From Apostichopus japonicus (taxonomy: Eukaryota > Echinodermata > Holothuroidea > Aspidochirotida > Stichopodidae), in contig NC_092581.1 of NCBI RefSeq assembly GCF_037975245.1, positions 6,787,501 through 6,851,500 on the forward strand: a DNA stretch of 64,000 nt. Reading direction: 5' to 3'. The notes under the pieces were generated by a model. The model did not search any database. It had not been told where the DNA came from and was given only the letters and a program-made list of their open reading frames with translations. The stretch's first letter is position 1. Each line of letters starts with the position of its first letter. Below are positions 10,892 to 23,296 of this stretch, piece by piece. A program made the translations under genes and the position numbers.

Positions 10892-13242
10892 AATACGCGA
10901 ATTTCCATATCTGACCAAAGCGTTCAGTTGCCATTTTTTGTTAAGTTAACGTCAGGAATGCTGTAACAAGTGTGTACATGGATATACCAGGAAGCTGCTA
11001 CTCTCCCTGGATATACGCAGGTTGTTGATATGTACACTATAGATCAGATAAGAGATAAGACCGGAAATAGCGTCAATCGCTCATCACCACAGCCCCTCAA
11101 GGCATAGTTTATATAGAAACAGCAGGGGTTGCTGCCAGCAAGCAAATCTCAATCCACCTTCCTTCGAAGGGCTAGTAAGTCCAGACCCAGCCCTAGCCCT
11201 AGCCCTGTTCCCTTGGGAAAATTAGAGGGTTGGCCTTGCTTTTTCGGAGATGTCAGGGCTGGGTCAGGGCTTGTCCGGGTTTGTGGGAACGCACCTTATG
11301 ACTTGTTTATGAATTCTACCTAAGGGCGTCATCCACTTAAACATCATGTGATGTAACAGTTAGTTTTTTCAGTAGTGAGGGATACTCTTGTAGAGAACTG
11401 CAACTTTTGTTAATCGGAGGGTGCCCTCATTTTCAGAAGATTAATTACGCTCAATAATAACTTCATCAATGTCATGACTCATGCTGGGTCAAGAGACATT
11501 GGTTTCGATAAAACAATGGATAGTTCTATTCTAACGAACGATAAGCGAAATCTTTCTCACAGTGAAAGAGAATATACCTTACTTACGACTGCGATACTTG
11601 GATTACGATATTCAACGACTTGACAACGATTACATATTTTACGACGAATTTATGCTTGAACGGAAATCCTTTTATTGTTTTTCCCTATTTTTATTCCATA
11701 TCAAATCAGATATGTGTTGCCCCCGCTTCCGGGCGAATAATATTGTTTTTATGGATTAGGATTTTGATATTGGGATTTGTGTTTGGATTTTTCATTGGGT
11801 AGGGTTTGTACGAGATGGCGACCTAGCGCAAAAAGGACTATAGTGTTTGAGGTGAGTGACGTACTTTTATATTTCATTACATAATTTACCGCCAAATAAC
11901 CCGAGCGTCCAAACTTTCTTATTGGTGGAGTCTTTGATCCTATTGTTCTGGTATCTAGTGATCAATTTAACAATTGAGACTTGAAGGTATTCTCTCAGCT
12001 AGAAATTTTTTAGAGGGCGGGCCAATTTCATAGGTTTCCTTGGTTCACCGTTACTCCACTTTCTGACTTGGTCACGTGATACGATATACTGCCAATGTAC
12101 AGTGTATATCCTGTATGTAAATGTATGTACTGTATAGCACAGTTTCATGCAGTGTTAGCATAACACAGGTAACATGTATATTGCGGTCGCCGCACTGTTT
12201 AGGTGGAAGGTACAGGTTGCTTTATTGTGGGTCGCAATGCCAAAAGCAGTGAGCGAAAAAGGGACAGAGAAATGCAGGCATGAAAAGTGATACTTGCGCC
12301 GGTGCTATGTGGACTGGGTCTCCAAAAACGATCGTACTGGAACAGAGATCGGGGATCGACAAAATGACCAATGCTAACTTCGGAGCATTTACTGGCAGAT
12401 CATACGAGAAGGTAGGCAGCAAATTATGCTAACGACTAACGTTATATATTAACTATTTATGCTACAGTAAACTGTTGACCGGCCGAATTATGTCTACTGT
12501 AGGCTTCCTTGTTATATGGTTAAATAGATGGATGCTAGGCTGACAAACTAAGGCAACTAATACACTGAGAGACTTAGGCTAGTAGTTTAGTCAGTATTGC
12601 GAAGTTTCGAACACTGCAAAGTTCGGCCACCCCTAAGAAATACACAATTTCACCATGACAACCTACAGCAAGAGCCAATTGCATGAAAAAACTGAGAAGC
12701 TACAGTTATTTTCTCTCCAAAATGACCCAACCATATCAAGTATATTTTCAGGTGATTTATACCATGAGATATAGTTTTGGGGTGTTTTAAGGCTTAGGTG
12801 TCCGAACTTCGCAGTGTCCATACTACTGCAGTGCAGGCTGCTGTACTTACTGTAGCCCAGCCTAGGCTGAACATTTTTTGAAGTGTTATTTATGCTTTTC
12901 TACTTATATTCGCCTAGTAAGCATTATCAGTATGGAAGTCTGCGGTATCATATGCATTTGGTTTATGATTCGGTAGCTTTGCAAATATGAATAGGCCTTA
13001 GCCTGCATCAGTGTAATATGGACATGGATTTGGTAGGGAGATCTCCCCACAAGAAAATAACAAAACTTCTCATGAGGGGAGCAACAGCAAAAGTAGAACT
13101 ACTGTAGCCTAGCTCCAGGCCCAGATTTAAACAATGATGTACCATGTAGGGCCTACCTCAATTTGGTGGTTATTCCTGTCAAGAGCATTTATTGATCAAG
13201 CGTCTGGGCATATTTATTTTGTAACTGTAAGTCTAGTGTGCA
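10892..13242. other. No gene recognised
   Basis: Only short unrelated open frames occur here. A CCCTAG-type short repeat at about 11188-11203 faces an inverted CAGGGCTGGGTCAGGGC at 11250-11266. No TE ends, exons with clear splice pairs or RNA genes were seen. Confidence 0.4.
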
Positions 13243-13760
13243 GCATAGGCGTAGGAGGTGGGGGGGGGGGCTGCAGCCTCCCCCAACCCAAATTTTTGGT
13301 GAAAATTCGGGCAATATGCTGAGAATTTCTCGGGCACCTACTGAAATAAGAAAAATTTGCAGTGTTTTTCAATTTTTTGGATGAAAATTCGGGCAATATG
13401 CTGAGAATTTTTCGGGCACCTACTGAAAGAAGAATAATTTGCAATGTGTTTTTCAATTTTTTGGGGGGAAAATTTGGGAAATATGCTGAGAATTTTTCGG
13501 GCACCTACTGAAAGAAGAAAAATCTGCAGTGTGTTTTCCAATTTTTTGGGTGAAAATTCGGGCAATATGCTGAGAATTTTTCGGGCACCTACTGAAAGAA
13601 GAATAATTTGCAATGTGTTTTTCAATGGTTAAACTGATATTATTATTATCATTATTATTGTAACGACTTCCCCAATAATTATAACCAATATGGAAGGGTA
13701 ATAACATGGAAAATATAACCAACATTTTTTGCGCGCTCCGCGCGCATTCATTTGTACACA
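13243..13760. mobile_element. TIR-type element remnant carrying a tandem repeat
   Basis: The start CATAGGCGTAGGAGG followed by a G-run resembles an hAT-type terminus. The interior words GGTTAAACT and GTAACGACTTCCCCAATA recur at 27936-27991. A related segment at 28140-28190 ends in the complementary terminus. No right end or target duplication was found for this copy. Confidence 0.5.
13290..13625. repeat. Minisatellite, four units of 82-85 bp
   Basis: ATTCGGGCAATATGCTGAG or a near variant begins at 13305, 13387, 13472 and 13556. Each unit also holds CGGGCACCTACTGAAA. Open frames on both strands across the block are periodic repeat translation. A single-unit relative lies at about 27860-27945. 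Confidence 0.88.
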
Positions 13761-14510
13761 TAAATTTAAACTCTTTCTATCCAAAAATAGAGTATTGACT
13801 AATACCCCCAACTTGGTAGTAACTTAAAAAAACAAAAACAGTAGCGGCTACCTCATTTCCTGGTTACTGTAGTGTAAAGTGATATTAGTTTCCAAATGGA
13901 AGTCAAAAATCAACAGCCTTCTCAGAAAGCTCTACAGCTCTACAGGCCTCTTTGTTGAATTAGTGAAGGATATTGTTCACATATTGATGCATTCATAAAA
14001 TGATAGTTTGTTATCATCGTTGTTTAATCAGAAAATCAAGGAAAATATAAACAAATCAATGTCCCCAATAATTGTGTATGCCACCATTTTATTTTCGACA
14101 AAATTTATCACATTTAATTTAAAGGATACACTATGATATTTTGTTACATGGTACAGTATTCTGCAATTAGTCTTAGAATCTACTCAATCTATTAAAGATG
14201 TTATAATAAAATACTAATCTACTATAAAATGTGCTAGGTCTATTATATTCTTCTCTATTGTTCCAATAATTTATATGGTTACCATGGTGATAGTGTGTAC
14301 TATTTAAGTAACATATTGCACAATGGAGTAGAAACATTGTCTAGTGGTTTACTCAAATCACAATGTTGGTTGAACTAACACATTATTGATCGTTCTAATG
14401 TACTTATCTGTTTAACTCAAAATAGGCGTGAATTATTGTTTCTCCTTAGTATGTTTTAATCTATTTTGATTATAAAAGGACTATTAGGATTGCAGATGCC
14501 AGTAATGCAC
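13761..14510. other. No gene recognised
   Basis: AT-rich spacer without recognisable coding or repeat ends. Confidence 0.4.
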
Positions 14511-14800
14511 AGGTCTAGCAATTGTATGACGCACCCTTGGACCCCTGAAATAGGTTAATTTGACTTAATTTTGCACATTGATGCACCCCTGCATAATAGT
14601 GAAATTGACACATCACTGTATGTCTTTGACATACACCAACATTACACTTTGACCGATCGTTTGCTGACCATGATGGACCCTGCATGGCACATTGACGCAC
14701 ACTGACGCACATATTGTAGTTGTAATGACGCACCAAATGTGCGCTTTGACGGACCCCTTAGTCACACAATTCAACGGACATGACGAACCATTCTGGGGGG
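14511..14800. repeat. Degenerate short repeat of TGACGCACC words
   Basis: TGACGCAC or one-base variants occur near 14526, 14580, 14693, 14703, 14726 and 14748, irregularly spaced. The pattern suggests a decayed short tandem or dispersed motif. No open frame of interest. Confidence 0.5.
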
Positions 14801-15510
14801 TCGTTGAGTTCGTCTTACAATAATTGATAATTTCATCATGATATAGAAATTAAATACATTTGCCAAAATATAGCAACATCAAAGGCTTCATAGCTCTACA
14901 CATAATCTGATCATGCAGTTCTAAAAATTATACAAAAGGAAAGTGATACTACTGATTTGTGAGAGAACTAGAATGGTCTCCCATAAACTACCATATCATG
15001 TTTCTATGTTGTCTTTAAAAACTTTATTGTTTAGGGCACACCTGTAGAATATTCCGTAATTTTTTAGTCTTGGAAATAAGCAAAGTCTAACTATATCTTC
15101 ATCCCTGAACATGATGAAATTTGGTGACATATTAGTGCAAGAACAAGCCTACTGGGACATTGCCATTGTAACATCAAACGTTATGACATTTAGGGTATGT
15201 AAGGTATTAGTATATAAGTTATAATACTGCAGGTGTATACTACTAATATACAAAAAAAATAATAGAAATTGTTGCACATCACTAGTTTAGGTTTGCATTA
15301 GATTAGTAAATGAACCATTCTTGAATCCTTGCAGAGTTGACACTATACATACTGTAAATCATAAAGCAGATGTGATGAATTTATGCTGCCAAGAGCAAAG
15401 TTCTGTAACTAGTAGTGAAATTTCTGTTCTGTGTTGCAAAAATTGATGTGAATTGTTTAGTAAAGGGCATAATGTGGTATCCAGTAATTTATGTTAGAAT
15501 TTATATAATT
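14801..15510. other. No gene recognised
   Basis: AT-rich spacer. No exon, RNA gene or TE terminus was recognised. Confidence 0.4.
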
Positions 15511-15518
15511 CACTATGT

Positions 15519-15801
15519 CAGGGATGTGCTCACACTGGGCGGCACCGGGCCGCTGCGCCCAGCAGTTCTGAATGCCGCCCAGCACAAACAGTATTTTAAC
15601 CTTTTCCGCCCGGCACTTTTCTGATGATAATTTAACAAATTTTACCATAACCAAAATCTGGGAGAATACATGGCACAGAATAGGGAAAATTTGTCCAGTT
15701 GGGAGGGGGTACCCCACCCATGAGATCCCTCTCCCGGGGTGTGGATCACACTACCACACGTACAATCTGCCAGGCACTCAAATATTCCTGAGCACATCCC
15801 T
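15519..15801. mobile_element. 283-bp hAT-type MITE
   Basis: The left end CAGGGATGTGCTCA (15519-15532) is matched by the inverted right end TGAGCACATCCCT (15789-15801). ACTATGT flanks both sides (15512-15518 and 15802-15808), giving a 7-base direct repeat that is probably an 8-bp duplication with an eroded edge. No coding capacity. Confidence 0.78.
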
Positions 15802-16301
15802 ACTATGTGTACAGTATGCATTCTGATATATTATTAACTTTGCACATCCTGGTAACTCCAGAGATTGGTATCCAAACTGATCCACCAGAAAAGACAACAC
15901 CAGTTCCTCAACAAAAGGCTATGCCAAACAGAGGCTGATGCAGCAATGCACTCCAGCAGCTGTACCCCAGTGGAGACTGGTAATTTTTTGATGTACATAC
16001 TGTAACCATTCCATGCTGTTACTAAGTCTACAATTCAACTAGGTCTGCAGTCTACTACTGTAGGACTGTATATGACTAACCAGATTTAGAACATCGGACA
16101 CATTTATTCATTTGTTGTATTATGTAATATTAATGACATAGACATATAGTGCTAAATATGGTGCTAATACAGCCACTGGAGGTCTGTAAATGCGAGGGAC
16201 CCAAAAATGTTCAAACTCTACAGGTTAATGATAACAGTAGTATTTTTCCTTATCTCTGAAAAATAAAGATATGTACCAATCTTGTAGAATGTGCTACCTA
16301 C

Positions 16302-16473
16302 CAAATGATGCCACATCATTATGAAACATTAAAACAAACATAAGAAAAGAATAAATATGTAATTTGTGAACACAAACTGCTTCAGACGTCTGAAGCAGTT
16401 TGTGTTCACAAATTACATATTTATTCTTTTCTTATGTTTGTTTTAATGTTTCATAATGATGTGGCATCATTTG
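16302..16473. repeat. Perfect 172-bp palindrome with no spacer
   Basis: The two 86-base arms are exact complements, meeting at the centre of GACGTC (16385-16390). No mismatch was found on checking base by base. Symmetry stops at 16301/16474. The trinucleotide TAC flanks both sides (16299-16301 and 16474-16476), which could be a 3-bp duplication or chance. No coding capacity. Confidence 0.95.
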
Positions 16474-18586
16474 TACATACTTACACTGCCTAAAGATAGT
16501 TACTCTTGACTGCCTATACTGCAGTTGTCATCTGATGAGGTTGTTATGTGCATAGTTTCATATCAGCAAAGAAATTTTTGGCAAATTTTGAGTGTGAGCT
16601 ATATTTCTAGTTTAACATTTGAGGGGCATCATTTAGGGGTCTACTTTCTCCCAGATTTGAACAATGATTTTTAGTTATTACAATTAGTGCAAGTTACAAT
16701 CTCAGTGAATAAACAAACATAACATATGTGCTGGCTCCAACCCAGTTACCTTGGCTATGAGCCTGAATGTCTCTTTTGCAATTCAAATCAAGTCAATCAT
16801 ATCTTGGAATATCATTTTAATTCAATCTTCAAAGTATATCTTTGTAACAATTTTGTCCTACCACAAAGCCATAAATATGTCTTTTTGCCATTTTCATTTT
16901 TACATTACAGATGTACAGTACATCCTTTAGAGGAGCAGTACAGCACAGTATAGTGTTATGACATGATGGATGTTTTGCAGGCAGATATAAGGGTTGGAAC
17001 TGGAAGTGTTTGTGTTTCGATTGTTTCATAAATTAATGTGTGATTCTCTATTTCTATTATGTAAGATGATTGTCATTCTCTCTTGTTCTCCAGTGAGAGC
17101 TGCGGATTTGCATAGTGATTGTTGTTAAAATGGATAAGGACAATTTTGAAAGAGCTGATGTCAAGGCAGTTGCAAAAGCTTGTTTAAACACTATACATCA
17201 AGGACACAAGAGTGGACAATTGAAGTAACAAGTATCCAGAATGTAGATATCACAAGCCTTCAAGACAATCGAACAAACTGTACCATAACAGACAACAACA
17301 AACATGGTGTCTCAGTGAAATAATGTCACTAATGGTATCATAATAATTTATCTTTTTCATGGTGTCAAACATTGATTGTTGCATTCAGTGCGTTATGTAT
17401 CTTACTCCTTTCTGTAGTATGTAGCATTGATTTGCATGTTCATTCATAGTGTAATATAAACTACATAATTGATGTCATCAAAGTTACAACTGTGTCATAT
17501 TAATAAACTAAGTGATAGAATATTGGTTTCACTGCATACTTTATTGTACACCATTTGGCTTTCCATGATCACAATATCTGATCTGTTTACATACTGTAGT
17601 TTGTTCAGTCATACCAGTAGTTTTAATGTGACATTGATCTTGGGTTATTTATTGTTGGCACAGAATAACTTTTCTTTATTTTGTATTGTGTGAGATCAAT
17701 TTAACATAACATATATTGTGAATGTCATGGAGTGTTGCAGCTAGTCGTGATAAAACAGTTCATTCAGTGCTATCATGATAACCCCAGTGGCAGATGGATG
17801 GAAATAGTGGCAGATAGAGATGTTTGAAATGCAAGGAACATTATAGGGTCTTTTGAAGTTTTGGCAAAGTTTCTTTTGGATGTAAAGGCTGCTATACTTA
17901 TCATGGAAAGGTCCACAACGGAGGCACAGTGTCTCCTGCCCTTATTTGGGTATCTGTTCCTGATTTCCGTATTTGGAACACTGCCCTACTATTGTTTGTA
18001 TTGCTTATTCTAAAGTTAGGTTATTCAGTATTGTAACATGTTTTTATTTTTTTAACACATTGATTGCACCTGTACAGTTCTATACATTAATTCAACTACA
18101 ATAACCATGAGCAGGGAAACCTACCATCATCTCTCTTGCATTTTTCTTATGTTGAAGTGACCATCTTCATTCTTTAACCAAAACATTTCTTCCATATTTG
18201 TTAGTGTTTATCCAGAGCAGGTTACAGGATATTTTCAAGGTGGGCTATGTAGTATTGGCGCCCCAATTTAGCATGCTATAATTGCTAGAAGATTTCAAAA
18301 GGACGTCCCTTGAGGTCTTTACTTTCCAAATTGTTCTTAGGCATTCTAATTGAAAGCACAAGATACCTGATAGTCCCAGTGAGGTAAATTTCCTCGAAGG
18401 TGGTTATAAAAACAGTTTCAAAACTTTGACCGAAGGTAACCATATTTGAAGATCTGGTATATTTGGGGCCAATACAGCATACCTGGTCGAGAGTTGCCGT
18501 GGAAGCCACCATATCTTTGTAGTAATGTAGTAAAATGTAGTAAAGGCAGCTGGAGGAGTCCAGTTTACCCCTTTTTGGTTTTTTTC
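16474..18586. other. No gene recognised
   Basis: A pyrimidine-rich acceptor-like site (TCTCTTGTTCTCCAG, ending at 17094) precedes a 32-codon frame at 17130-17228, but no partner exon was found. Otherwise AT-rich spacer. Confidence 0.35.
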
Positions 18587-18808
18587 AATCATAAGGTCCC
18601 CGGTTCGAGTCACTCCCAGATTAATGTATGTCGTCCAGTTACCGAGTTGTTGACAATTAACAATTCATAATCATGGACGTTAAATATGAATGTAAGAGAC
18701 TGACTTCGGTCAACTTGCGGCTTTGATAAGCCAATGAGGCTTCTTCACGAGTTCCTGCTTGCAGGAGGATCTAAAATACATATATACATACATACACGCA
18801 TACATACC
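18587..18808 (+). mobile_element. tRNA-derived SINE, copy 2 (5'-truncated)
   Basis: The copy starts at CAATCATAAGGTCCCCGG, so box A is missing, but box B GGTTCGAGTCA is kept at 18602-18612. The body matches copy 1 at GGACGTTAAATATGAAT and CTTGCAGGAGGATCTAA, and the tail is TACATACATACA-like. 5' truncation is typical of SINE insertions. Confidence 0.85.
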
Positions 18809-20560
18809 CATCCCTCGGATTGGTAATCCCACTGCCTCATTTTGGCAAAATGGTTACACACTCACACACCCCACACACAGAAAGGCCTTAATCTTAACAG
18901 GGAGTCCCTGATCTTACCCAAACCTAATCACCCCGTACTACAGAAACAGAACCCATGATATGAAGCCTCAACTAACAGAAAAAAGGAAGAAATGTATACC
19001 AATGCACAGCCTGAAGAGTCAAAGTTGTCGGTGTGACTAATTTATCTTCAGCTGAACTAATGTGAGAATTTATCGGATGACCTTCCCATTCATTACCTAG
19101 CTCAAATCATTCTATCAATATTGTTGTTTCCTTGCTCATTAAAACAATTGCATACATGCCTTGCCTATCTATTTGGTTACCAATAATTAGACCTATCTAA
19201 ACTGTGCTGGGGCCATTTATCCCTATTAGTTTGCTTTTTTTCATGTGGATTGCCAGCAATCAAACTAAAAAGTGTGTACCTTTCGTTTATTACTATTTAT
19301 CTATCAAAAAGTTACTTTTAACGTAATGGATTAGAGCAATTTATCACAAAGTAGCGATGCGAATATTTCAAGTGCAGCGGATCCCTCTGTCTGTAGCTGT
19401 CGTACGACATGCCAGCGAAAATCGGGAAAAGGGGTTTTCCCCGTCACATGGAGGATTTGTTTACTCTGACAAATGTATTGTTTCATAGCCAATAGAAAAA
19501 TTGTGTACACCTAGCACAATCGTGAACCAGCGGAAAGTTGCTCGCACACAACGCACATTACGATTACACAGTAGGCCTATAGGGTATGCAGAACTGAGAT
19601 ACTGATTGGAATTTCGGACACCTGAGAACTTTGCGGTAACCATGCCCAGATCCATTTCCTGTTTATAGCTAAGGATGAGAATGCCACATTAAAGGAATGA
19701 ATCTGTTGTTGCTATACAGAGGGCGGCATTGCTTTTATTTTTTAATCGGGGAATACGTTGAGACCAGATTAGCTGAGAAAATACATTTAATAATACACAA
19801 AATATTAGTTTCAATGTAGATGCAATTGTGATTTATGGGTCTATAGGATTCAGTCTGCTTTACAACATATATTTGCAAAGTTTACTTTCAGTAATAATGT
19901 TGTTAATTAAATTATCGCAATGTTTGGACATATCCCCCATTCAAGCTTTAAGCATTCAACTCTTCTAATGTTCTCCTTCTTTATCACCTGTCCTTCATCC
20001 AACTCCTTTAACATATTACCATGTTTTGTTTTGTTCTGTAATGTTTTTTTCTCCCACAAGATTTTACTATGTAGCGATGTGCACATCGCTGGCCTTTTGA
20101 CCTATGCATAAGACAAGGGCCACAATGTTTAAATCAATTAGGACTCCCACAGAAAGAAAGCAAAAATTGTGCAAAAATTTTGCTTGGATTGCAATATTGT
20201 GGTGAGGGTCCATCATCCCCCCCCCCCCCCACCCACCTCATTATCCTTTCTCAAGCAGTATTCCATCCATTAGTGTATTCCCCACAACTAATCTCAAGTA
20301 TCTGGACCTCAGATGAGTTTGAGAAAAGTCCAGTTCCAAGACATCCGCATTCCAAGTCAGAGACTACAGAAAATGAAGGTTGATACTACCAGACTGCTAT
20401 TAAATAGGTGACTACTTAGGTAATATTTTCATAAGAGAGTGCTTTGTAATTAATGAAATAAATAAAAACAGCAACTTGAATGAATTATACTAATGCTCAC
20501 CTGGATGATCCTTGATTTCTTCCTTGGTGAACGTAGATGGTAACTGCTCTCAGTTGGTTC
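18809..20560. other. No gene recognised
   Basis: A CA-rich stretch lies near 18850-18880 and a poly-C tract at 20217-20230. Part of 20400-20560 may be the 3' untranslated region of the minus-strand host gene. Confidence 0.4.
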
Positions 20561-20589
20561 TTAAGAGTCATCCGAATCGATAGACTTTG
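20561..20589 (-). CDS. Putative host gene, terminal coding exon
   Basis: On the minus strand the acceptor CCCTTCAGCACTCAG is followed at 20589 by sequence that, joined in phase with the exon at 20841-20931, encodes KSIDSDDS and then a TAA stop at 20561-20563. A closer upstream AG at CCCTTCAG would also lead to an early stop in the required phase, so either choice ends the protein here. The acidic-serine tail after a lysine-rich exon is typical of nuclear proteins, but this is weak inference. The gene is not recognised. Confidence 0.45.
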
Positions 20590-20840
20590 CTGAGTGCTGA
20601 AGGGAAGAGCAAGATCGAGGACTTGTAAAATATTTTCAAACCAAACTTTCCAAACTATAAAAACTTTTAATAACAAATATCACTCGTATGTAGCGAGCTA
20701 ATCTCAGGCATTATGTGAATAGAGTGTTTTACGATTAAGATGATTAAGAAGTTTAACACCTCCCTTCTTCCAAACTATCAATCAAACAATCATGCTATTG
20801 ATGATAGCCTTTCACCATATTATTGAAATTCGTAACTCAC

Positions 20841-20931
20841 TTTGCTCTGTTTTCCTTTTCTTTTCTTCAGTCTCCTTTTTCTTTCTTTCTTTTTGTCTCC
20901 CTACTCTCTTCTTCATGAGAAGAGTGTATTT
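20841..20931 (-). CDS. Putative host gene, penultimate exon (Lys/Glu-rich)
   Basis: The acceptor CCTTTATCCCGTTTCAG ends just above 20931, and the donor GTGAGT follows at 20840-20835. The 91-base exon enters in phase 0 and leaves with one base over. It encodes KYTLLMKKRVGRQKERKKKE and then a further basic-acidic run, which looks like a charged helix or nuclear localisation segment. Entry phase fits the exon at 21168-21238, and exit phase fits the terminal exon. The open frame also continues upstream through the acceptor, so an alternative longer exon cannot be excluded. Confidence 0.5.
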
Positions 20932-21167
20932 CTGAAACGGGATAAAGGCAATAGCACTAGTGACAGTGTAGGCAGAGTCAAGGTTGTTAATATCTTCTCT
21001 TGACCTTTTCCAGTTATTTAAAGATGTGATCACAATATTTCAAAAAAGAGGGTTGTCATTCCACCTGATCAAAGGATCACTGGACAAGTGGACAGATGTA
21101 CATAACAGATTAAAATGAAAATCAACAATGCGCAACAGCAATTTCAAGGAATTAAACTAATTCTCAC

Positions 21168-21238
21168 CTCTTTTGTTAAAATGATCCCTGATTCATCATC
21201 AAATTGAGGATGATATTCTCCTTTAGAATCTGGCAATC
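21168..21238 (-). CDS. Putative host gene internal exon
   Basis: On the minus strand the acceptor TTGCTGTTTTCTTCTAG precedes 21238 and the donor GTGAGA follows 21168. The 71-base exon needs one base from the preceding exon and ends in phase 0. It encodes LPDSKGEYHPQFDDESGIIL followed by TKE. The exon at 59174-59276 leaves exactly one base over, so the two are phase-compatible across a 38-kb interval filled with TEs. No family was recognised. Confidence 0.55.
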
Positions 21239-23036
21239 CTAGAAGAAAACAGCAAGAAGATATTTATAAGTCATTTTTCTTACTTACTGACATTCCTAAT
21301 ATTATTTTTTGATCAAAAGTTTACCCTGCTAAAAACATGACTTTTGTTAAAATAAAATATTTAAACCACTTGGTCATTGCTATGACAAGTAGTGCACTGA
21401 ACCTGAAAAACAGAAAGTATGCAGTTATATAGGGGAGACCAAGGACAATTGAAACAAGTTTCAATGGTACTATATCAGCGACTTTACCCTTTTTCTTGAA
21501 TTTGAATACACTATGGAGGATATTGTTTCAGCGTTGGTAGTGATCACATGCCCATTGACCCACACCAATTGTTCAAAATGTTGTACCAGGCGCGTATCCA
21601 GGGGGGGGCGTTGGGGGCGCGAAAAAGAGGAGAGAAAAAAAGAGAAGAAAAAAGGGAAAAAAGAGGAGGAAAGAGAGGAAGGAAGGGAAAAGAAAAAGAA
21701 GAAAAGGAAGAATAAAGAGAAAAGGAGGGAGTAGAAGATAATTATATACACAGGGTAGCCAGTGACGGATCGAGGATTACGCAGGGGTGTGCGCCTCACC
21801 CTTCCCCTTACACCGACAACTCCATTTTTTACGTTTCCATTTTTCCTCTCTCACTAATGTATATATATATATTATATATGGTCTACCATAACGCGTGTGT
21901 GTATATGAACGCCTTAATCAATTGTACAATTGTGCTATGAAACCAACTGTAGCATTAGACCTATGTCCTTCGATGCAACACTGCCATCCAGAGATAAAAT
22001 GTTATACACTCCCAAACCTAGTACCGTAACTCTTACAATGAATCTATAACAATAAATTCCGCATGCGATTGGAGAATTGAGCACGTCTCCTGTGAATATC
22101 ATGTAGTGGATCCAAGGGCGTATTATGGGCGGGGGGGAGGGGGCGGACGTACCGATCACTTCTTGAGATTGTGCCCATCTGCATGAAAACGCGCGCCCAC
22201 GACCCTACGCCCCACCCCCTAATCTCTTCCCGATGAGTTCCGAAACTTAATTAATGACCTTCGCCCGTAGTACCAAGACCTTGACAAAATCCGGCAACAC
22301 ACCACTTCATCTTGATCGGGTTGTGATTTAGTGAAGTCTAGAGGTCGTGCACTGACCTTCATGGAGTGTGACCACTCCCGACTTTGCAATTTCCCAAGAT
22401 CACTGCAGGCCCCGAAAAATCCAACAAACTCCCAAGGGCTCTGTATTGTATGGATATCTGTCTAGCAACATCTAGCGATATCTAGGGATGGAAATCCCAA
22501 GCTCTTCCCTAAACTGAAGGCAGATAGAGAATTGAAGCCTTGTGTGTAATGAACTTCAAACTGTGCATCTTTCGAAATGAAAATAATGTGGGGCAAAGTA
22601 GCGTAACTCCTATGGGCTCGGACCGTGCTGAGCCGGTGGCCCCGACCAAAAGGGAGTCCCCGCTATACTGATGCACAGAAAAAGGGTACCTTTTTGAATA
22701 GGGAGGGCCCGTTTTACTGGGAAAGAAAACTCATGCAAGACTGAACAAGACAATATACATATTTTCATGTTATACGGAATACGGACATCGTGATCATGGG
22801 CTCATTGGGTATTAATCGAGATAGTTGTGTCATTTATTATTATAATGAAAACAAAGTATATACTTTAAAACCCAATTCCAGCCAATGTTGAAATGAGTAC
22901 AACATCCGGACTTAAGATTTTTTGAAAAATTCTAAAACAATAACCCAACACCCAACAGACTTGAAACTTCGTTCATTTGAAGAAGGCAGGGCTTTCATAT
23001 ATATAATAATAAAAGGTAAGAATAAAGATGCCTTCG

Positions 23037-23296
23037 GTGTATGTATGTATGTATGTATGTATATATGTGATCTTCCCGCAAGCAGGAACTCGCGAAAGAA
23101 GCCATGGAGGCTTGTAGACTCGCAAGCTGACCGAAGCCAATCTCTCGGCACACATCCATTTAACGTCCATGTCAGGAAGTTGTTATTGAACAACACCCTT
23201 GCCAGACGGCACACATTGCTGTCGGCGGGCAATCGAACCGGGGATCTTAAGACTGGGAGACGCCGGCGTTAACCACTAGGCTACACACTCCGCCAC
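23037..23296 (-). mobile_element. tRNA-derived SINE, copy 3 (inverted)
   Basis: Read on the minus strand, box A is TAGCCTAGTGGTTAACG (about 23267-23283) and box B is GGTTCGATTGC (about 23230-23240). The body shares CGGCTT-like and GAGTTCCTGCTTGC words with copies 1 and 2. The tail is a TACATACA repeat at 23037-23062. It is absent from the matching place in the second copy of the host element (about 60960), so it arrived after the two copies separated. Confidence 0.82.

Noticed and set aside
13214-13761. Several overlapping minus-strand frames that look like a repeat protein
   Set aside because: They are translations of the 82-85 bp minisatellite in all frames, with no start context or conserved domain.
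17080-17230. Possible plus-strand exon after a strong acceptor-like site
   Set aside because: No donor, no partner exon and only 32 codons; left as unproven.
21600-21799. Lys/Glu-rich and Ser/Phe-rich open frames on both strands
   Set aside because: They arise from a purine-rich tract inside the TIR element, and the same tract is present at 59750-59850.
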